The position numbers and the translations under genes were made by a program. Shown piece after piece: positions 52,501 to 60,482 of a stretch of 64,000 nucleotides of DNA; positions within the stretch are counted from its first letter, which is position 1; each line of letters starts with the position of its first letter. The stretch is from Pteria penguin (taxonomy: Eukaryota > Mollusca > Bivalvia > Pterioida > Pteriidae), in the NCBI GenBank assembly GCA_035048485.1, contig CM068582.1, forward strand, positions 14,381,001 through 14,445,000. Direction: 5' to 3'. The notes beneath the pieces were generated by a model that saw nothing but the letters and a program-made list of their open reading frames with translations, made no database searches and was not told the origin of the DNA.

Positions 52501-55500
52501 CACTGTAGTATGAAACTGCCAAATAAAACTATTGTCTGAAATGAGGACGATTTTTGCATCTACAAATGTGATATTAATTCACTGTATCACATCTGCTTCC
52601 AAGAAAAAATATTTCAAAACACCTCCCCTTTTCTTCTTGTCCTTATTTGATAACGAATGTCGATATCCACTCTTGTTGGATTAAATTGATATTGAAACTC
52701 AAAGTACTTAATGTATATAGACTTTTACTTCATTATATCAATTATTTAAATTTATGTGGTTTACCTGTTTCGTCTTCTCCTTTACTTCCTCTCTGATTAC
52801 AAGGTCAAGGTCAAAATTTACACTTACAAAAAATGATTTAAAACAAAAGCCTTCTCTCCATTAGTATCAATTTAAATCAAAACTTATACATATATAACAG
52901 TCTCTTTGTCATGAACAACACTGTAACTATGTTACTTGCATATTATCTTTGACAAATTAATGCAGGCAATGAAATATCTCTACAAATACAGTACAGTCCG
53001 GGTGGAACTTTGAATGCCCACTGTGGACAGTGGGCAGTCCACCTGAAATTTCAGTGGGCATTAGGAGTGGACATTTACCTGAGCTATCAAGCTGTCCAAT
53101 TACCTGTATGTTAATTCTAACTGGCTCTTACAAGAATGTCCACTGTGTCCAGTGGACATTTTTAATGCCCACTCTAAAAATGCCCACTGTGACCAGTGGG
53201 CAAATTAAGTTCCATCCGGACTGTACTGTAGTAATAAAAACATGATAATAGCAATGTAAATGTCATGCCTAAGTTCACAAGCACTTCAAAGTCTTTTACT
53301 GACAAGGATACATAGAGTTCAAACAACTTTGGTTGTGGATGTGACTTTAAAGTTAAAGTCAGAAATTTCTCCAAACGGAATTCTAAATCTTTTACCCAAG
53401 TATCCTGCAAAAAAGAGAGGAAATGCAACTAGTTTTCAACACTGTAAACATGCAACACCTTAATTCAGATCTGTATTTCTGCATTGTTTAAAACAAGACC
53501 AAAACAAGCTTATAAAAAAGTTTTACTGACGTACGGTAAAGAGTTCTTTGTATGAAGGGTGGCCTTGGGCATTTGGCACAAATGGCAAAGCATAATATGG
53601 CAAGAACTCAGTTGTCTGACTAAGAGTTGCTCCCCTTGTTTCCAAATACTTTTTAAAGTCTGCCATTGCTCGGTCTGCTTCTCTCTACAAAAGGAATGTT
53701 AATCATTTGAGACAGAATATCATATTTTCGTTCCTTCATTTGCAATGATAAAAATGTCAAAGTCCTTTTGTGTTTCTAAAGTGAAACTGAAATGAAAAAA
53801 AATGATATACCTGAACCGTCAATTTCAAATTTCAGAGGAAATTTGATCTGACAATGGAGTCCCTAACAAAAACAATGATATTGAAACTAAAAGCTGTGTT
53901 AAACATTCATTGAAGAGAATAAAATATTACATATAACAATATAAGAATTTTTTCCCAATCTGAGCAAAAAAAAAAAAAAAAAATTGCAAAAATGCCCAAA
54001 CTGAACAGCCCCTAGTCCCTAGTTTCAGAAGCAGGAAAAGACCTGGGCTCCATAGTAAACATATAATTTACCTTATAAATTATTCCCAAAGGAAACCAGA
54101 GACATTTAGCAGTAACCATGCTATCATTATTTATCTATTATCTTTAATCCACAACCTTGACCTTCAATCAAATTGACAAAGAAAAAAATTTATATTTTGT
54201 TAAAAGATATCAAATCAAATTCACTGTAAAAAAGCCAAACTGGAACTAACACTGAATAATATGCAATAGAAGAGATGATAGTTTACCTGTCCTCTAGCAA
54301 ACTTGACAGGATATACTGCAAAATATATATTGACATAAAACTCCAGCTTCTTGCAAACAGCATCTCCATCTCTGACTGACGGGGTCAGGTTATCATTCCA
54401 GTATTTAAAAAACCTTTCTTTCTTCCCCTTGTGAAATTGCTGCATCATATCATTCTACATACAGAAAATGTTTTATTAAAAATTAGAACACAGATTACAT
54501 GTATATCACTTAAATTTAATCCTCTTACACTACCTTCAAATTTCTGAATTTAAGTTTTATAATGCCATGCCAGAATAATTTCATCTGTATGGGACAAGAC
54601 TTCAATGCCTACCAGAATAATTTCATCAGTATGGGGCAAGTCTTCAATATTTTTTAACCTATGAAACACATCTACTAAAAGTAGTGGAGGATCTTTTCAT
54701 GCTAACACATACATTTTTACAGGACCTCTGTCTTTTTGTAGAATGATATTAATAATTTACTTTTCTATGGAGGTATAGAAGTAAAACCAAATTACAAATT
54801 GTGTAATCCATGAAGCGGATCATACAAAGTTTGCAAATTGGTTTTACATCTATATCTCCACCAAAAAAATAAATTACTAATATCATTCCTTATAATTTAA
54901 ATCTTTGTTAAAAAGAAACAAAAACTTTGATGAAACTTGCAATATGTATTGTAAAAAATTACATTTTGAATTTGGCACATTGATAACTATGTCACCAGTG
55001 ATTGCCCAATCAGAACCAACGTTACACGTCACCACAACAACCATCATGTTTATACTTCTATTGCCTCAAAGAAAAACAACTCTAATAATGCAGTTAAATA
55101 GGCTTTATACCCTGGTTGCCTCGAAAATTTAATTATTACTGTTTCATATGAAAGTAAGACACCAGATAATAAATCTTCCTTGGAAATTTCTGTCTGACAA
55201 CCGGCTGGATTGAAAGCTAATTATCAGATTAGAAACCCAGTATAACCGGTACCACTATAACATCATGCCCTTTTATGATGGAAAATTCTTGATATTATTA
55301 CAATGCCTGAATTAGAAAAGATAATTATTTAATAATTAAATCAGAAAATAAAATTAAATGTTTCTAGAGATATGGAAGTATATGAAAGTGTTTACCTGAA
55401 TGGCTATAAGTTTTTGATTGGACTTTGCCCTTATGCCATGTGATGTAATTGGTTTATTCTTCTGTTCACATTCTTTATGGAATGAAGTCAATGTCTTCTC

Positions 55501-55928
55501 AAAGCTTCCAAATTCAAGATACTGAAAAATTAAATTCAACTACATTAGATCTAAGTTTTCACTGGTGAATTACCCACAGTAAGAACACAGAATTACCCAC
55601 AGTAAGAATACAGAAATGAATTCAAAGTATCTACAGTACAGTTCATGCATTTTGTAATTTTTCCACCCGCCACAGTGGGCCACATCTTGGTGTAAATTCA
55701 AGAATTACACAATACACTGTGTATTTTACAAATCTGTGAATGAGCACAGGTAAATTTCTATCTGGATTCCTACTGTGATTTTGGGCGTTTTTCCAACTGT
55801 GTTTTGCACAATTTCACCAAAACACCTGGACTGTAAGTACAATGATGAATACTGCTGATTCTACGTACCTCTTGAACTAACGCATTCAGTTCCCCTTCAA
55901 ATGATACGACTGACAGTGTCCCAGACAT
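26760..55928 (-). CDS. ARMC9: ARMC9 (LisH and armadillo repeat protein, ciliary basal body), 24 coding exons
   Basis: Exons, 5' to 3' on the minus strand: 55928-55869, 55521-55396, 54454-54287, 53684-53535, 53404-53312, 52792-52765, 51389-51298, 47326-47252, 47055-46931, 46466-46352, 46014-45919, 42501-42411, 41765-41642, 41018-40879, 39719-39643, 38264-38190, 36168-36078, 34997-34945, 34703-34572, 33847-33756, 33466-33354, 32610-32547, 31963-31770, 27049-26760. They sum to 2664 bp, one open frame of 887 residues plus TAA, with GT/AG at every junction and compatible phases. Domains: LisH about 10-45, conserved helical region 60-200, coiled coil about 207-240, armadillo-type repeats about 375-575, acidic stretch 580-605, basic Pro/Ser/Arg tail 640-887. 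Landmarks shared with vertebrate ARMC9 include [47 protein letters not shown] and [12 protein letters not shown]. Known role of the family: basal body and centriole protein of the Joubert-syndrome module with TOGARAM1, controlling ciliary microtubule modification and stability. The human protein is about 70 residues shorter, and the excess lies in the tail. Confidence 0.96.
27123..27188. repeat. (CATA)n/(TA)n microsatellite
   Basis: CATA units run into about 48 bp of TA, in the last ARMC9 intron about 75 bp from exon 24. Confidence 0.95.
28700..28998. repeat. hAT-like mini-element (right end only clear)
   Basis: Ends with CGATATATATCATGATACAG in inverted reading and GTAGGGATGTAACGAT (minus strand), an end type common in non-autonomous hAT elements. 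The left part has ATATATCACGATATC motifs. Confidence 0.35.
30763..30947. mobile_element. 185-bp MITE with about 50-bp inverted ends
   Basis: The left arm ATAGACCTTTTTCCAATTTT...ATGATGTAAGGGG is repeated inverted at the right end as CCCCTTACATCATGTAAAATT..AAAAGGTTAT. Last ARMC9 intron. Confidence 0.82.
31085..31470 (+). repeat. GGTCAAGGTCAC dispersed repeat, copy 1
   Basis: Contains CTCCAAGGTCAAGGTCAAGG, TTTTGGTACCGACAAAAAGA, TCTTGTCACAAGGAATACAT and the closing segment TCCTCGAATCTTTGATTCTG. Two internal half-repeats. Other copies are at 13850, 21365, 22470 and 23825. Confidence 0.85.
31770..31963 (-). CDS. ARMC9: ARMC9 coding exon 23 (residues 727-791)
   Basis: Contains [20 protein letters not shown] and [20 protein letters not shown]. 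The double PRTP motif may correspond to human APCTPEML. 194 bp, phase 2 in and 1 out. Confidence 0.9.
32547..32610 (-). CDS. ARMC9: ARMC9 coding exon 22 (residues 706-726)
   Basis: [20 protein letters not shown] then P. Acceptor ATTTGCAG and donor GTGAGT. Part of the disordered tail, supported by phase and splice sites. Confidence 0.87.
33354..33466 (-). CDS. ARMC9: ARMC9 coding exon 21 (residues 668-705, Ser/Arg/Pro-rich tail)
   Basis: Begins [20 protein letters not shown] and continues [17 protein letters not shown]. Low-complexity tail, placed by phase (2 in, 1 out) and splice consensus rather than by similarity. Confidence 0.87.
33756..33847 (-). CDS. ARMC9: ARMC9 coding exon 20 (residues 638-667)
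   Basis: [20 protein letters not shown] then [10 protein letters not shown]. The EPLQRPITP part corresponds to human EPLQRPVTP. Ends in phase 2 at donor GTTAGT. Confidence 0.92.
34572..34703 (-). CDS. ARMC9: ARMC9 coding exon 19 (residues 594-637)
   Basis: 44 codons with [13 protein letters not shown] and [12 protein letters not shown], matching human DLDKDELIQP and GEKLLTTEYLGI. It ends with the basic run GGKHKKK. Confidence 0.94.
34945..34997 (-). CDS. ARMC9: ARMC9 coding exon 18 (residues 576-593, acidic)
   Basis: [18 protein letters not shown], the acidic stretch that in human reads DDDEDEDDEEDHD. Acceptor TATTTCAG and donor GTCAGT. Confidence 0.92.
35085..35153 (-). repeat. Dispersed repeat fragment, 25742 family
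   Basis: AATGTCCACCATGATACAAT, GTTGTTAGTGCCATAGTCAT and TACTTTCGTATTTTAC, the inverse of the 25742 copy. Intron 17 of ARMC9. Confidence 0.65.
35418..35690 (+). mobile_element. tRNA-derived SINE (full length)
   Basis: tRNA-like head with box B GGTTCGATTCC at 35467-35477, conserved body CAGTAATAACCGAGGTCCCG and GTAAAAGATCCCTCACTGCT, then CCGTCACCATATACCTGG and an AATC-type tail. Lies in the ARMC9 intron between exons 17 and 18. Confidence 0.85.
36078..36168 (-). CDS. ARMC9: ARMC9 coding exon 17 (residues 546-575)
   Basis: [13 protein letters not shown], then [12 protein letters not shown], matching human GMEDILRCFIKEG and [17 protein letters not shown] begins only 38 nt upstream of this exon. 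Confidence 0.95.
36206..36376 (-). mobile_element. tRNA-derived SINE with target-site duplication
   Basis: The minus strand carries a tRNA-like head (GTGGTGTAGTGGTTAAGCGC) with a perfect pol III box B, GGTTCGATTCC, at 36322-36312. The other end reads GGTTGGTTGATTGGTGTTTT on the plus strand. It is flanked by the 11-bp direct repeat TTATAGAAGTG at 36195-36205 and 36377-36387. Confidence 0.88.
37961..38155 (+). mobile_element. MITE family copy 1, ends ACAGTACAGTCC
   Basis: Shares most of its length, in opposite orientation, with 55632-55840: GCACAAAACACTGTGGGAAA, CTGTGCTCATTCACAG and GTGTAATTCTT all recur. Intron 16 of ARMC9. Confidence 0.75.
38190..38264 (-). CDS. ARMC9: ARMC9 coding exon 16 (residues 521-545)
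   Basis: 25 codons, [20 protein letters not shown] then EAKAM, matching human [25 protein letters not shown]. Confidence 0.95.
38308..38474. mobile_element. Diverged MITE related to 30763
   Basis: TTCTGATTTTACATGATGTAAG at the left end and CTTACACCATTTAAGATCAG at the right end form imperfect inverted arms with the same ATGATGTAAG core. Confidence 0.55.
39173..39345 (-). mobile_element. Older copy of the same tRNA-derived SINE
   Basis: Same layout as the element at 36206 (GGTTGGTTGG at one end, TTAACCACTATACCAGG at the other) but with a damaged box B and no visible duplication of the target. Confidence 0.75.
39643..39719 (-). CDS. ARMC9: ARMC9 coding exon 15 (residues 495-520)
   Basis: [20 protein letters not shown] then GHENQE, matching human [26 protein letters not shown]. 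Donor GTAAGT is at full consensus. Confidence 0.95.
40879..41018 (-). CDS. ARMC9: ARMC9 coding exon 14 (residues 448-494, most conserved ARM segment)
   Basis: [17 protein letters not shown] then [19 protein letters not shown], nearly identical to human. This exon by itself identifies the gene. Confidence 0.97.
41642..41765 (-). CDS. ARMC9: ARMC9 coding exon 13 (residues 407-448)
   Basis: [20 protein letters not shown], then [16 protein letters not shown], matching human GRLYLAQN and ITRENVLGALQKFSLR. Phase 1 in, phase 2 out. Confidence 0.95.
42411..42501 (-). CDS. ARMC9: ARMC9 coding exon 12 (residues 377-406, start of ARM repeats)
   Basis: [20 protein letters not shown] then [11 protein letters not shown]. 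It matches human [28 protein letters not shown]. Ends in phase 1 at donor GTAAAG. Confidence 0.95.
42588..45128. mobile_element. 2.5 kb composite element with terminal hairpins and internal tandem units
   Basis: Left end: hairpin AGGCCCAAGTGGGCCT, then GCTCACCTGAG (42613-42623). Right end: AGCTCACTTGAGC, a short loop and the complementary GCTCAGGTGAGCT, so CTCAGGTGAGC (45116-45126) is the inverted copy of the left motif. Inside, blocks starting AAAGTCTTAAAAAATTCAT recur near 43235, 44071 and 44575, and GACCTACT...GTGG.GCCACCT recurs near 43558, 44397 and 44902. No coding capacity seen. It lies in the ARMC9 intron between exons 11 and 12. A poly(A) run follows at 45128. Confidence 0.75.
45919..46014 (-). 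CDS. ARMC9: ARMC9 coding exon 11 (residues 345-376)
   Basis: 32 codons, [20 protein letters not shown] then [12 protein letters not shown], corresponding to human [26 protein letters not shown]. Phase 0 on both sides. Confidence 0.93.
46352..46466 (-). CDS. ARMC9: ARMC9 coding exon 10 (residues 306-344)
   Basis: Contains [13 protein letters not shown] and [10 protein letters not shown], matching human LPSLDYEKLKKDL and FLLQALRW. Donor GTAAGA. A (TA)n tract begins only about 28 nt upstream of its acceptor. Confidence 0.95.
46494..46540. repeat. (TA)n microsatellite next to the ARMC9 exon 10 acceptor
   Basis: 47 bp of TA beginning 28 nt upstream of the acceptor of exon 10, where the branch point would normally lie. 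Confidence 0.95.
46609..46788. mobile_element. 180-bp TIR mini-transposon with 9-bp target duplication
   Basis: Ends ACAGTCAAACCTATCT and AGACAGGTTTTACTGT are inverted copies. The flanks ATATCAAAT at 46600-46608 and 46789-46797 are direct repeats. Internal sub-repeats read GACCTTTATAGACAGGTG. A related sequence lies at 22070-22190. Confidence 0.85.
46931..47055 (-). CDS. ARMC9: ARMC9 coding exon 9 (residues 265-305)
   Basis: Reads [20 protein letters not shown] then [15 protein letters not shown], matching human ITPEYLQSVCVRLFSNQM and [11 protein letters not shown]. It ends in phase 2 at donor GTATGT. Confidence 0.95.
47252..47326 (-). CDS. ARMC9: ARMC9 coding exon 8 (residues 240-264)
   Basis: 25 codons beginning [18 protein letters not shown], matching human [18 protein letters not shown]. 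Donor GTGAGT is at full consensus. The intron before it, about 4 kb, is among the longest of the gene. Confidence 0.95.
48510..49152. mobile_element. 640-bp foldback element
   Basis: Arms of about 65 bp: ATCTTCACAGTGTCTAGGTTTGAG then ATTACGCTGTGCTTC near 48520-48560, and the inverted counterpart GAAGCACAGTGTAATCTCAA then ACCTTCATGCTGTGAAGAT at 49090-49132. No open frame between them. Intron between ARMC9 exons 7 and 8. Confidence 0.7.
51298..51389 (-). CDS. ARMC9: ARMC9 coding exon 7 (residues 209-239, coiled coil)
   Basis: Reads [20 protein letters not shown] then [10 protein letters not shown], a heptad-rich segment matching human [26 protein letters not shown]. Acceptor CCCGCAG and donor GTCAGA. 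Confidence 0.95.
52765..52792 (-). CDS. ARMC9: ARMC9 coding exon 6, 28-bp micro-exon (residues 200-208)
   Basis: 28 nt encoding RGSKGEDET plus the first base of Asp209, between acceptor TAATCAG and donor GTAAAC. It is needed to join exon 5 (phase 0) to exon 7, which starts in phase 1. The human protein has KENGQSNKE at this point. Only frame logic and the splice sites support it. Confidence 0.85.
52987..53230. mobile_element. 244-bp MITE with 24-bp inverted ends
   Basis: The left end TACAGTACAGTCCGGGTGGA and the right end CCATCCGGACTGTACTGTA are inverted copies over 24 bp with one or two mismatches. The interior has the motif TGCCCACTGTGGACAGTGGGC repeated in both orientations. Intron between ARMC9 exons 5 and 6. 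Confidence 0.85.
53312..53404 (-). CDS. ARMC9: ARMC9 coding exon 5 (residues 169-199)
   Basis: 31 codons, [15 protein letters not shown] to PKLFELY, then donor GTATCC. It aligns with human DSWTPELKLKLIKFLALI...PKLLTIY. Confidence 0.94.
53535..53684 (-). CDS. ARMC9: ARMC9 coding exon 4 (residues 119-168)
   Basis: 50 codons in phase 0 containing [20 protein letters not shown] and [18 protein letters not shown], nearly identical to human. Because it has no suitable internal start codon it is easily missed by simple ORF finding. Donor GTACGT. The acceptor TTTGTAG is followed by AGAGAAG, and the frame selects the first AG. Confidence 0.95.
54287..54454 (-). CDS. ARMC9: ARMC9 coding exon 3 (residues 63-118)
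   Basis: 56 codons, from [12 protein letters not shown] to VKFARGQ. It contains [21 protein letters not shown], which corresponds to human [21 protein letters not shown]. Acceptor TGTAG and donor GTAAAC. Confidence 0.95.
55396..55521 (-). CDS. ARMC9: ARMC9 coding exon 2 (residues 21-62, LisH motif)
   Basis: 42 codons in phase 0. It begins [11 protein letters not shown], which completes the LisH dimerisation motif, continues [12 protein letters not shown] and ends IAIQ before donor GTAAAC. This aligns with the human EYLDFAEFEDTLKTFSKEC segment. Confidence 0.95.
55632..55840 (-). mobile_element. MITE family copy 2, inverted relative to copy 1
   Basis: Minus strand starts GTACTTACAGTCCAGGTGTT and ends with CTGTACTGTA. 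It lies between ARMC9 exons 1 and 2, less than 40 bp from the donor of the start-codon exon. Confidence 0.75.
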
Positions 55929-55949
55929 TCTTCTTAATTCCTGATTTAA
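55869..55949 (-). CDS. ARMC9: ARMC9 exon with start codon (codons 1-20, plus 21 nt of 5' UTR)
   Basis: The ATG is at 55928-55926 and the exon reads [20 protein letters not shown], then donor GTACGT. A strong acceptor (CTTTTTCATTTCAG) directly precedes 55949, so at least one further 5' exon lies upstream and the promoter is elsewhere. The 21 nt before the ATG are open in frame, so a longer N-terminus cannot be excluded. This ATG matches the human start to within three residues. Confidence 0.9.
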
Positions 55950-56443
55950 CTGAAATGAAAAAGAAAGTCTTTATCAAAATTAAGAATATATGTAATTGCA
56001 AAAACATACCATGAATAAAAAGGATTTTGACAATATTTTTCTGTTTTATATGTCAGACTTACACATGACATCTTTCAAGTTTGTATATGACATTTTCTGA
56101 TTAATTCAATAAAAACCTCCAATCTTACTCACTACAATTCAAATATCTAAAAAATGTTGTTAGCTAAATCATTAATTTAATGACAAGATTTTTCCATTTG
56201 CATATATATATGGTGGTTTTAAGTGGTGAAGCAGGAGTGAAGTGGATACACTTTCAAGGTGGGCTGCCTTTACTGTCTTCATGGCTTGAGGCAAGGCTCT
56301 CATGGGTTCATTTTGAGGAAATCCTAAGAACTAGTTTTAATTCTATGGTTTGTTTATGAGTAAAAAACCTGGAAATATTTCTGCCTATTAATATTTTTTT
56401 TCTCTCTCTCTACCGTTATGAAAACAAAAGGCAATGACATTGA

Positions 56444-56785
56444 ATGCGTTTGTATGCCTCATTGGGTATGAGCCTGTACAGATAAAGTGGCTGTGTGTGT
56501 ATGCGTTTGTATGCCTCATTGGGTACGAGCCTGTACAGATAAAGTGGCTGTGTGTGTGCATTTGTATGCCTCATTGGGTACGAGCCTGTACAGATAAAGT
56601 GGCTGTGTGTGTGCATTTGTATGCCTCATTGGGTACGAGCCTGTACAGATAAAGTGGCTGTGTGTGTGCATTTGTATGCCTCATGGGTACAAGCCTGTAC
56701 AGATTTAGTGGCTGTGTGTGTACATTTGTATGCCTCATTGGGTATCAGCCTGTACAGATACAGTGGGTGTGTGTGCATGCACTTG
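56444..56785. repeat. 55-bp minisatellite, six copies
   Basis: The unit GCCTCATTGGGTACGAGCCT followed by GTACAGATAAAGTGGCTGTG and a GT-rich spacer starts at 56456, 56513, 56568, 56623, 56678 and 56732. Spacing is 57, 55, 55, 55 and 54 bp, and the middle copies are nearly identical. It lies about 0.5 kb upstream of the ARMC9 start-codon exon, probably in the 5' UTR intron. Confidence 0.93.
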
Positions 56786-57019
56786 TACTGTTACCACATA
56801 ACATGGCTACAAATTATGCTACAATACAGCTCACAAGAACACATGGCATCACCATGGATGTGACAAGTTTACAGGGCATGCTTACTGCTCCATGGCACCT
56901 GATTCCACCTCTGGTTATAAAACGGTTATTCCAATAGTCTGTGATAGCCTATATTTTCTATTTTTTTCATGTACTATATATTCATTTTTTACTAAGTATC
57001 TTAGCACTTTATTGTAGTT

Positions 57020-57365
57020 CAATGGGGAATTTTCACAAACGCTTAGATGATCCAGATTCATGATTTGTTATGAGGCATACTCCTTGGGATTTATCTTCAA
57101 TTTCTGAGTAAAATTTTATTTTTTGATCTTTTCTTTTACCATTATCATTATCTTAAATGAGAAAATAATGAAATATATATAATCTATGTATACTTCTTCA
57201 CTGAATTCAAATGTGGATTTTAAAATATTGATAACAGTTTTTGTAAAAAATTACTGAAAAATTTTATTATGGCCTAGGATAAAACCAAAGTGCATTTGGA
57301 ATCTCTCCCGCCTTTACTCATAAAAGAATGCTGCAATACATGTATGTAAAGCTCAAAACGGATAC
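57020..57365 (+). repeat. About 330-bp dispersed repeat, copy 2
   Basis: GGGATTTATCTTCAATTTCT, ATACTTCTTCACTGAATTCA, GGATAAAACCAAAGTGCATT and TGTAAAGCTCAAAACGG match the copy at 15715 in order. Confidence 0.55.
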
Positions 57366-58699
57366 GTACAGTGAAATAGTCTAATTTGTCAGTTCTAATA
57401 GACACCAAAATGTTTATTGATATTCAAATAAGAAAACACTGTAACATCATCTATAAGGGCTGACTCAGGTCAGAATACACTGACTAGCCTCTCATTTAAT
57501 TGCATTTTAATGCCTTGCCATGATTCTCGAAGTAGAGTGGGTTACATGACTCAATCAGTGCTTTATTTGTTGGGTGATATCTCTGAATTTATCATTGTTT
57601 CTAGGAAGATTCTGATATTTTTGAAATTTCATTTTTGCAAACTGTGGTTATATAAAATTTAAAGGAGAAAAGGGGTTGAATCTTTGTGAGATTCCTCAAT
57701 GAATTTCATTAGTTTAAAATCACTGATATAAATTGTGGTCAAAACATAATTCAGCAGATTACATTATGGTCTATGATAAACCCCAATAATCTACCTTTAG
57801 ATAGGGGGATGTGACACCGACTTTGTGAATTGGATACCACAGTTGACCAGATGTGAGAGAATTTAACTTTAGTGACCTTCGGCAATATGCATTAGCTCAC
57901 CTGAACCGACACAAAAACAGTTTATAAAGCTGTTAACTGACGAAATTTCTGTTTCACTTGTAATCTTTTAACAGTGGTGAGTATGAACTGAACAGTGCAG
58001 TTTAAATTAATAAATATATTGCAATTATTGTCTTATTGAAGGATTCTTAAATAAGACGCCACCTAAAAATATATCAACCATTGCCACTACATTTAAAAAC
58101 ATGTCATTCATAACAAAAAAAACTTTCTTTTCGTTGTGAATGCACCCGATAATCCTAAATATATCAATCCTTGATATAGACTACCTGTCACTGCAGCAAC
58201 TGTGATACCATTTCCATTGGCATGCAGTAAACAAATTTATCGCGAAGCTAAGATGATTTTCAAAACGAGAAATTGGCATTGTCTTTTAAGCTTTTAAACG
58301 ACACAGATGACATTGAATACGGGGGATAACTCTATGTTTGAAAAAAAACTTTTTCCACACAGAGTTACGATCCTTGCATTCATTTATAGAACGACAGCTC
58401 TGAGTAGAGACTGGAGCAGACTTCCTCAGGTCCCTATATTTTATTTTTAATTTTCAAGTATCAAATAGAGAGGATATGTATTTTGAAATGAGTACTCGTG
58501 CTCTCTAGTGATACTTTTCGATTGAATCAAATAAAACAAATTAAAAATGAAATAATAATTATAACTGAGCAAGTCTAACATTGGGGTAAAGACTGCAAGA
58601 GAAATTCAACATAGTTGACAAAGGGCATTTGGACTTCACAACAAATAATGAAAATGACCTCTTCCAGATTTTCGGACTATTTGAACACATCTGAGTTTT
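57366..58699. other. Unassigned sequence upstream of ARMC9
   Basis: Possible location of ARMC9 5' UTR exons and promoter, but no CpG-rich stretch or clear first exon was seen. Confidence 0.3.
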
Positions 58700-58890
58700 A
58701 TACCTTTTCAACGGACACTCCCGAGGCAGAGAGGGATCTCTCACGCGACACGCCTACATGTACCACGACACGGGACCTCAGTTTTTAATTACTGTCTCAT
58801 CCGAAAGGCAGGACACCGGCGTACCCATGGCGGGAGTCGAACCCGGGCCTCCCGGTCATGAACTGAGCACGTCATCTACCCGTCTACATC
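58700..58890 (-). mobile_element. tRNA-derived SINE
   Basis: On the minus strand box B GGTTCGACTCC (58843-58833) is followed by the body complementary to AGGGATCTCTCACGCGACAC. Confidence 0.75.
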
Positions 58891-59221
58891 GAGGAAATCA
58901 TGGAAAAATTTGAAAAAAAAATTAATTAAGGTTTGTGGTTAACTTTGTGGTCTCTATAAGTGAGGGGTCCGAATGGGCCATGCTGTCTGAATCCACCAGG
59001 TGGCACTGAATCGTACATAGAAATCAAACACCTCACTGTTAATTAGGCTTGGTAACTGAGATGACATCCCATTCTAATTGGAAATGGGGTAATTGTGTTA
59101 AACTTATGGTCATACAAGATTCTATGAGCAATTGGTGCTTTGAGCATAAGAGATAGACCCTCTGTAGATGAGATATCAGCCAGTCACGTGTCAACTTGTA
59201 TCAATTTACATGTATTTATAA

Positions 59222-59495
59222 ATGATTGATTGATTAATTGATTGATTTTTGTTTAACGTCACACCACGAATATTTCACGTATATGGTGACGACATCTGTC
59301 TGATGCGGGGCATACAAATTTTGACCTTTGCAACGGATACGACCCACCCGAAGCAGTGAGGGATCTTTAACGTGCCATGCATACCACGACACGGGGCCTC
59401 GGTTTTTACTGTCTCGTCCATTGAAAGAGCGGTACTCGAACCCTGGCCTCCCGATCAGGAGTCCAGCGCGATAGCACTAGGCCACGCCGGCTTTA
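59222..59495 (-). mobile_element. tRNA-derived SINE (full length)
   Basis: Minus-strand head GCCGGCGTGGCCTAGTGCTA, box-B-like GGTTCGAGTACC near 59437, the AGTAAAAACCGAGGCCCCGT body, CCGTCACC-type central segment, and an AATCAATTAATCAATCA tail. Confidence 0.82.
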
Positions 59496-60482
59496 TTTAT
59501 AAATAAATTAGGTTATCTAAGGTACAGAAGGAAGAGGAATATCTGAACCAGTAATCTTCTGTTACAAGTGTAACCACCGAGTCACACGTTCCAATTACTC
59601 TGATACCATCTAAATAATTTTTTTATTCGCAAAAAAAAAAGGGGGGGGGTTATCTTATTTTGCAACAAAGCTGGGGCGATGGAAACCATATCACCAGAAA
59701 AGCTATCTTGCTAGCTAGAGTCTTATACTCCTTTATGCGTCTCGGTCACACTAGTATGTACATGTATATTGTAAGCTTGACTTTGAATTGGAATAATGAA
59801 TTATGATAAAAAGAGCTAATTCTGAAAGGGGTTATGAAGCCAATCCCTAGAGTCAATAGCCCCATGCATTTCTCACACCAAATCTTACTCTTAAGATAAG
59901 ACTTTGATTGAAATAAGTAGACCTAGAACCAGACTCTGAGCCAGGATGATATACACCGGCTAGTGTTAATTATGATCACTAGAAGGCAGGTAGAGCCATA
60001 TTATTAAATACTTTTTCTTAAGTTATGTACCAGGAGCAATTTTTTTTTCTGGAAAATTTCAAGAGAAAGAAACAGTCTCAAGTGCATGTCTTATATGCAT
60101 CAATTACATATAGGTGTACATGCATAATTCATTTTTCCTATATTTATTATCAGTTCTATTAGATTTCAAGACCTTCTCCGCGATTCAAAATCTGAAAATA
60201 CTGAAATTTGGTAATGTCTGCGATAGTGCCGTATGACATATTTGTAATCTGTGAAATTAAAACATTCATGAATGACTGTGCATGTTTAATTTCCCAAAAT
60301 TACAATTGTGTCATAGGACAGTAGGCATGTGATCAATTCTTGACGTCCATTGATTTTCTTGTTTTATCTACAGAAAACGCAATTTATTTGTATTGTCCAT
60401 AACACATCTCTTCACATAAGTTAAAAGGTCATCCGTCTAAGGTAAATATATCAATTGCAATAGAGGCTTCGTTTTAGAATTG

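Noticed and set aside
56416..56937. Frames of 66-103 codons with a Cys/His-looking repeat (AFVCLIGYEPVQIKW)
   Set aside because: The 55-bp minisatellite reads open in several frames. No start context, splice signals or family resemblance.
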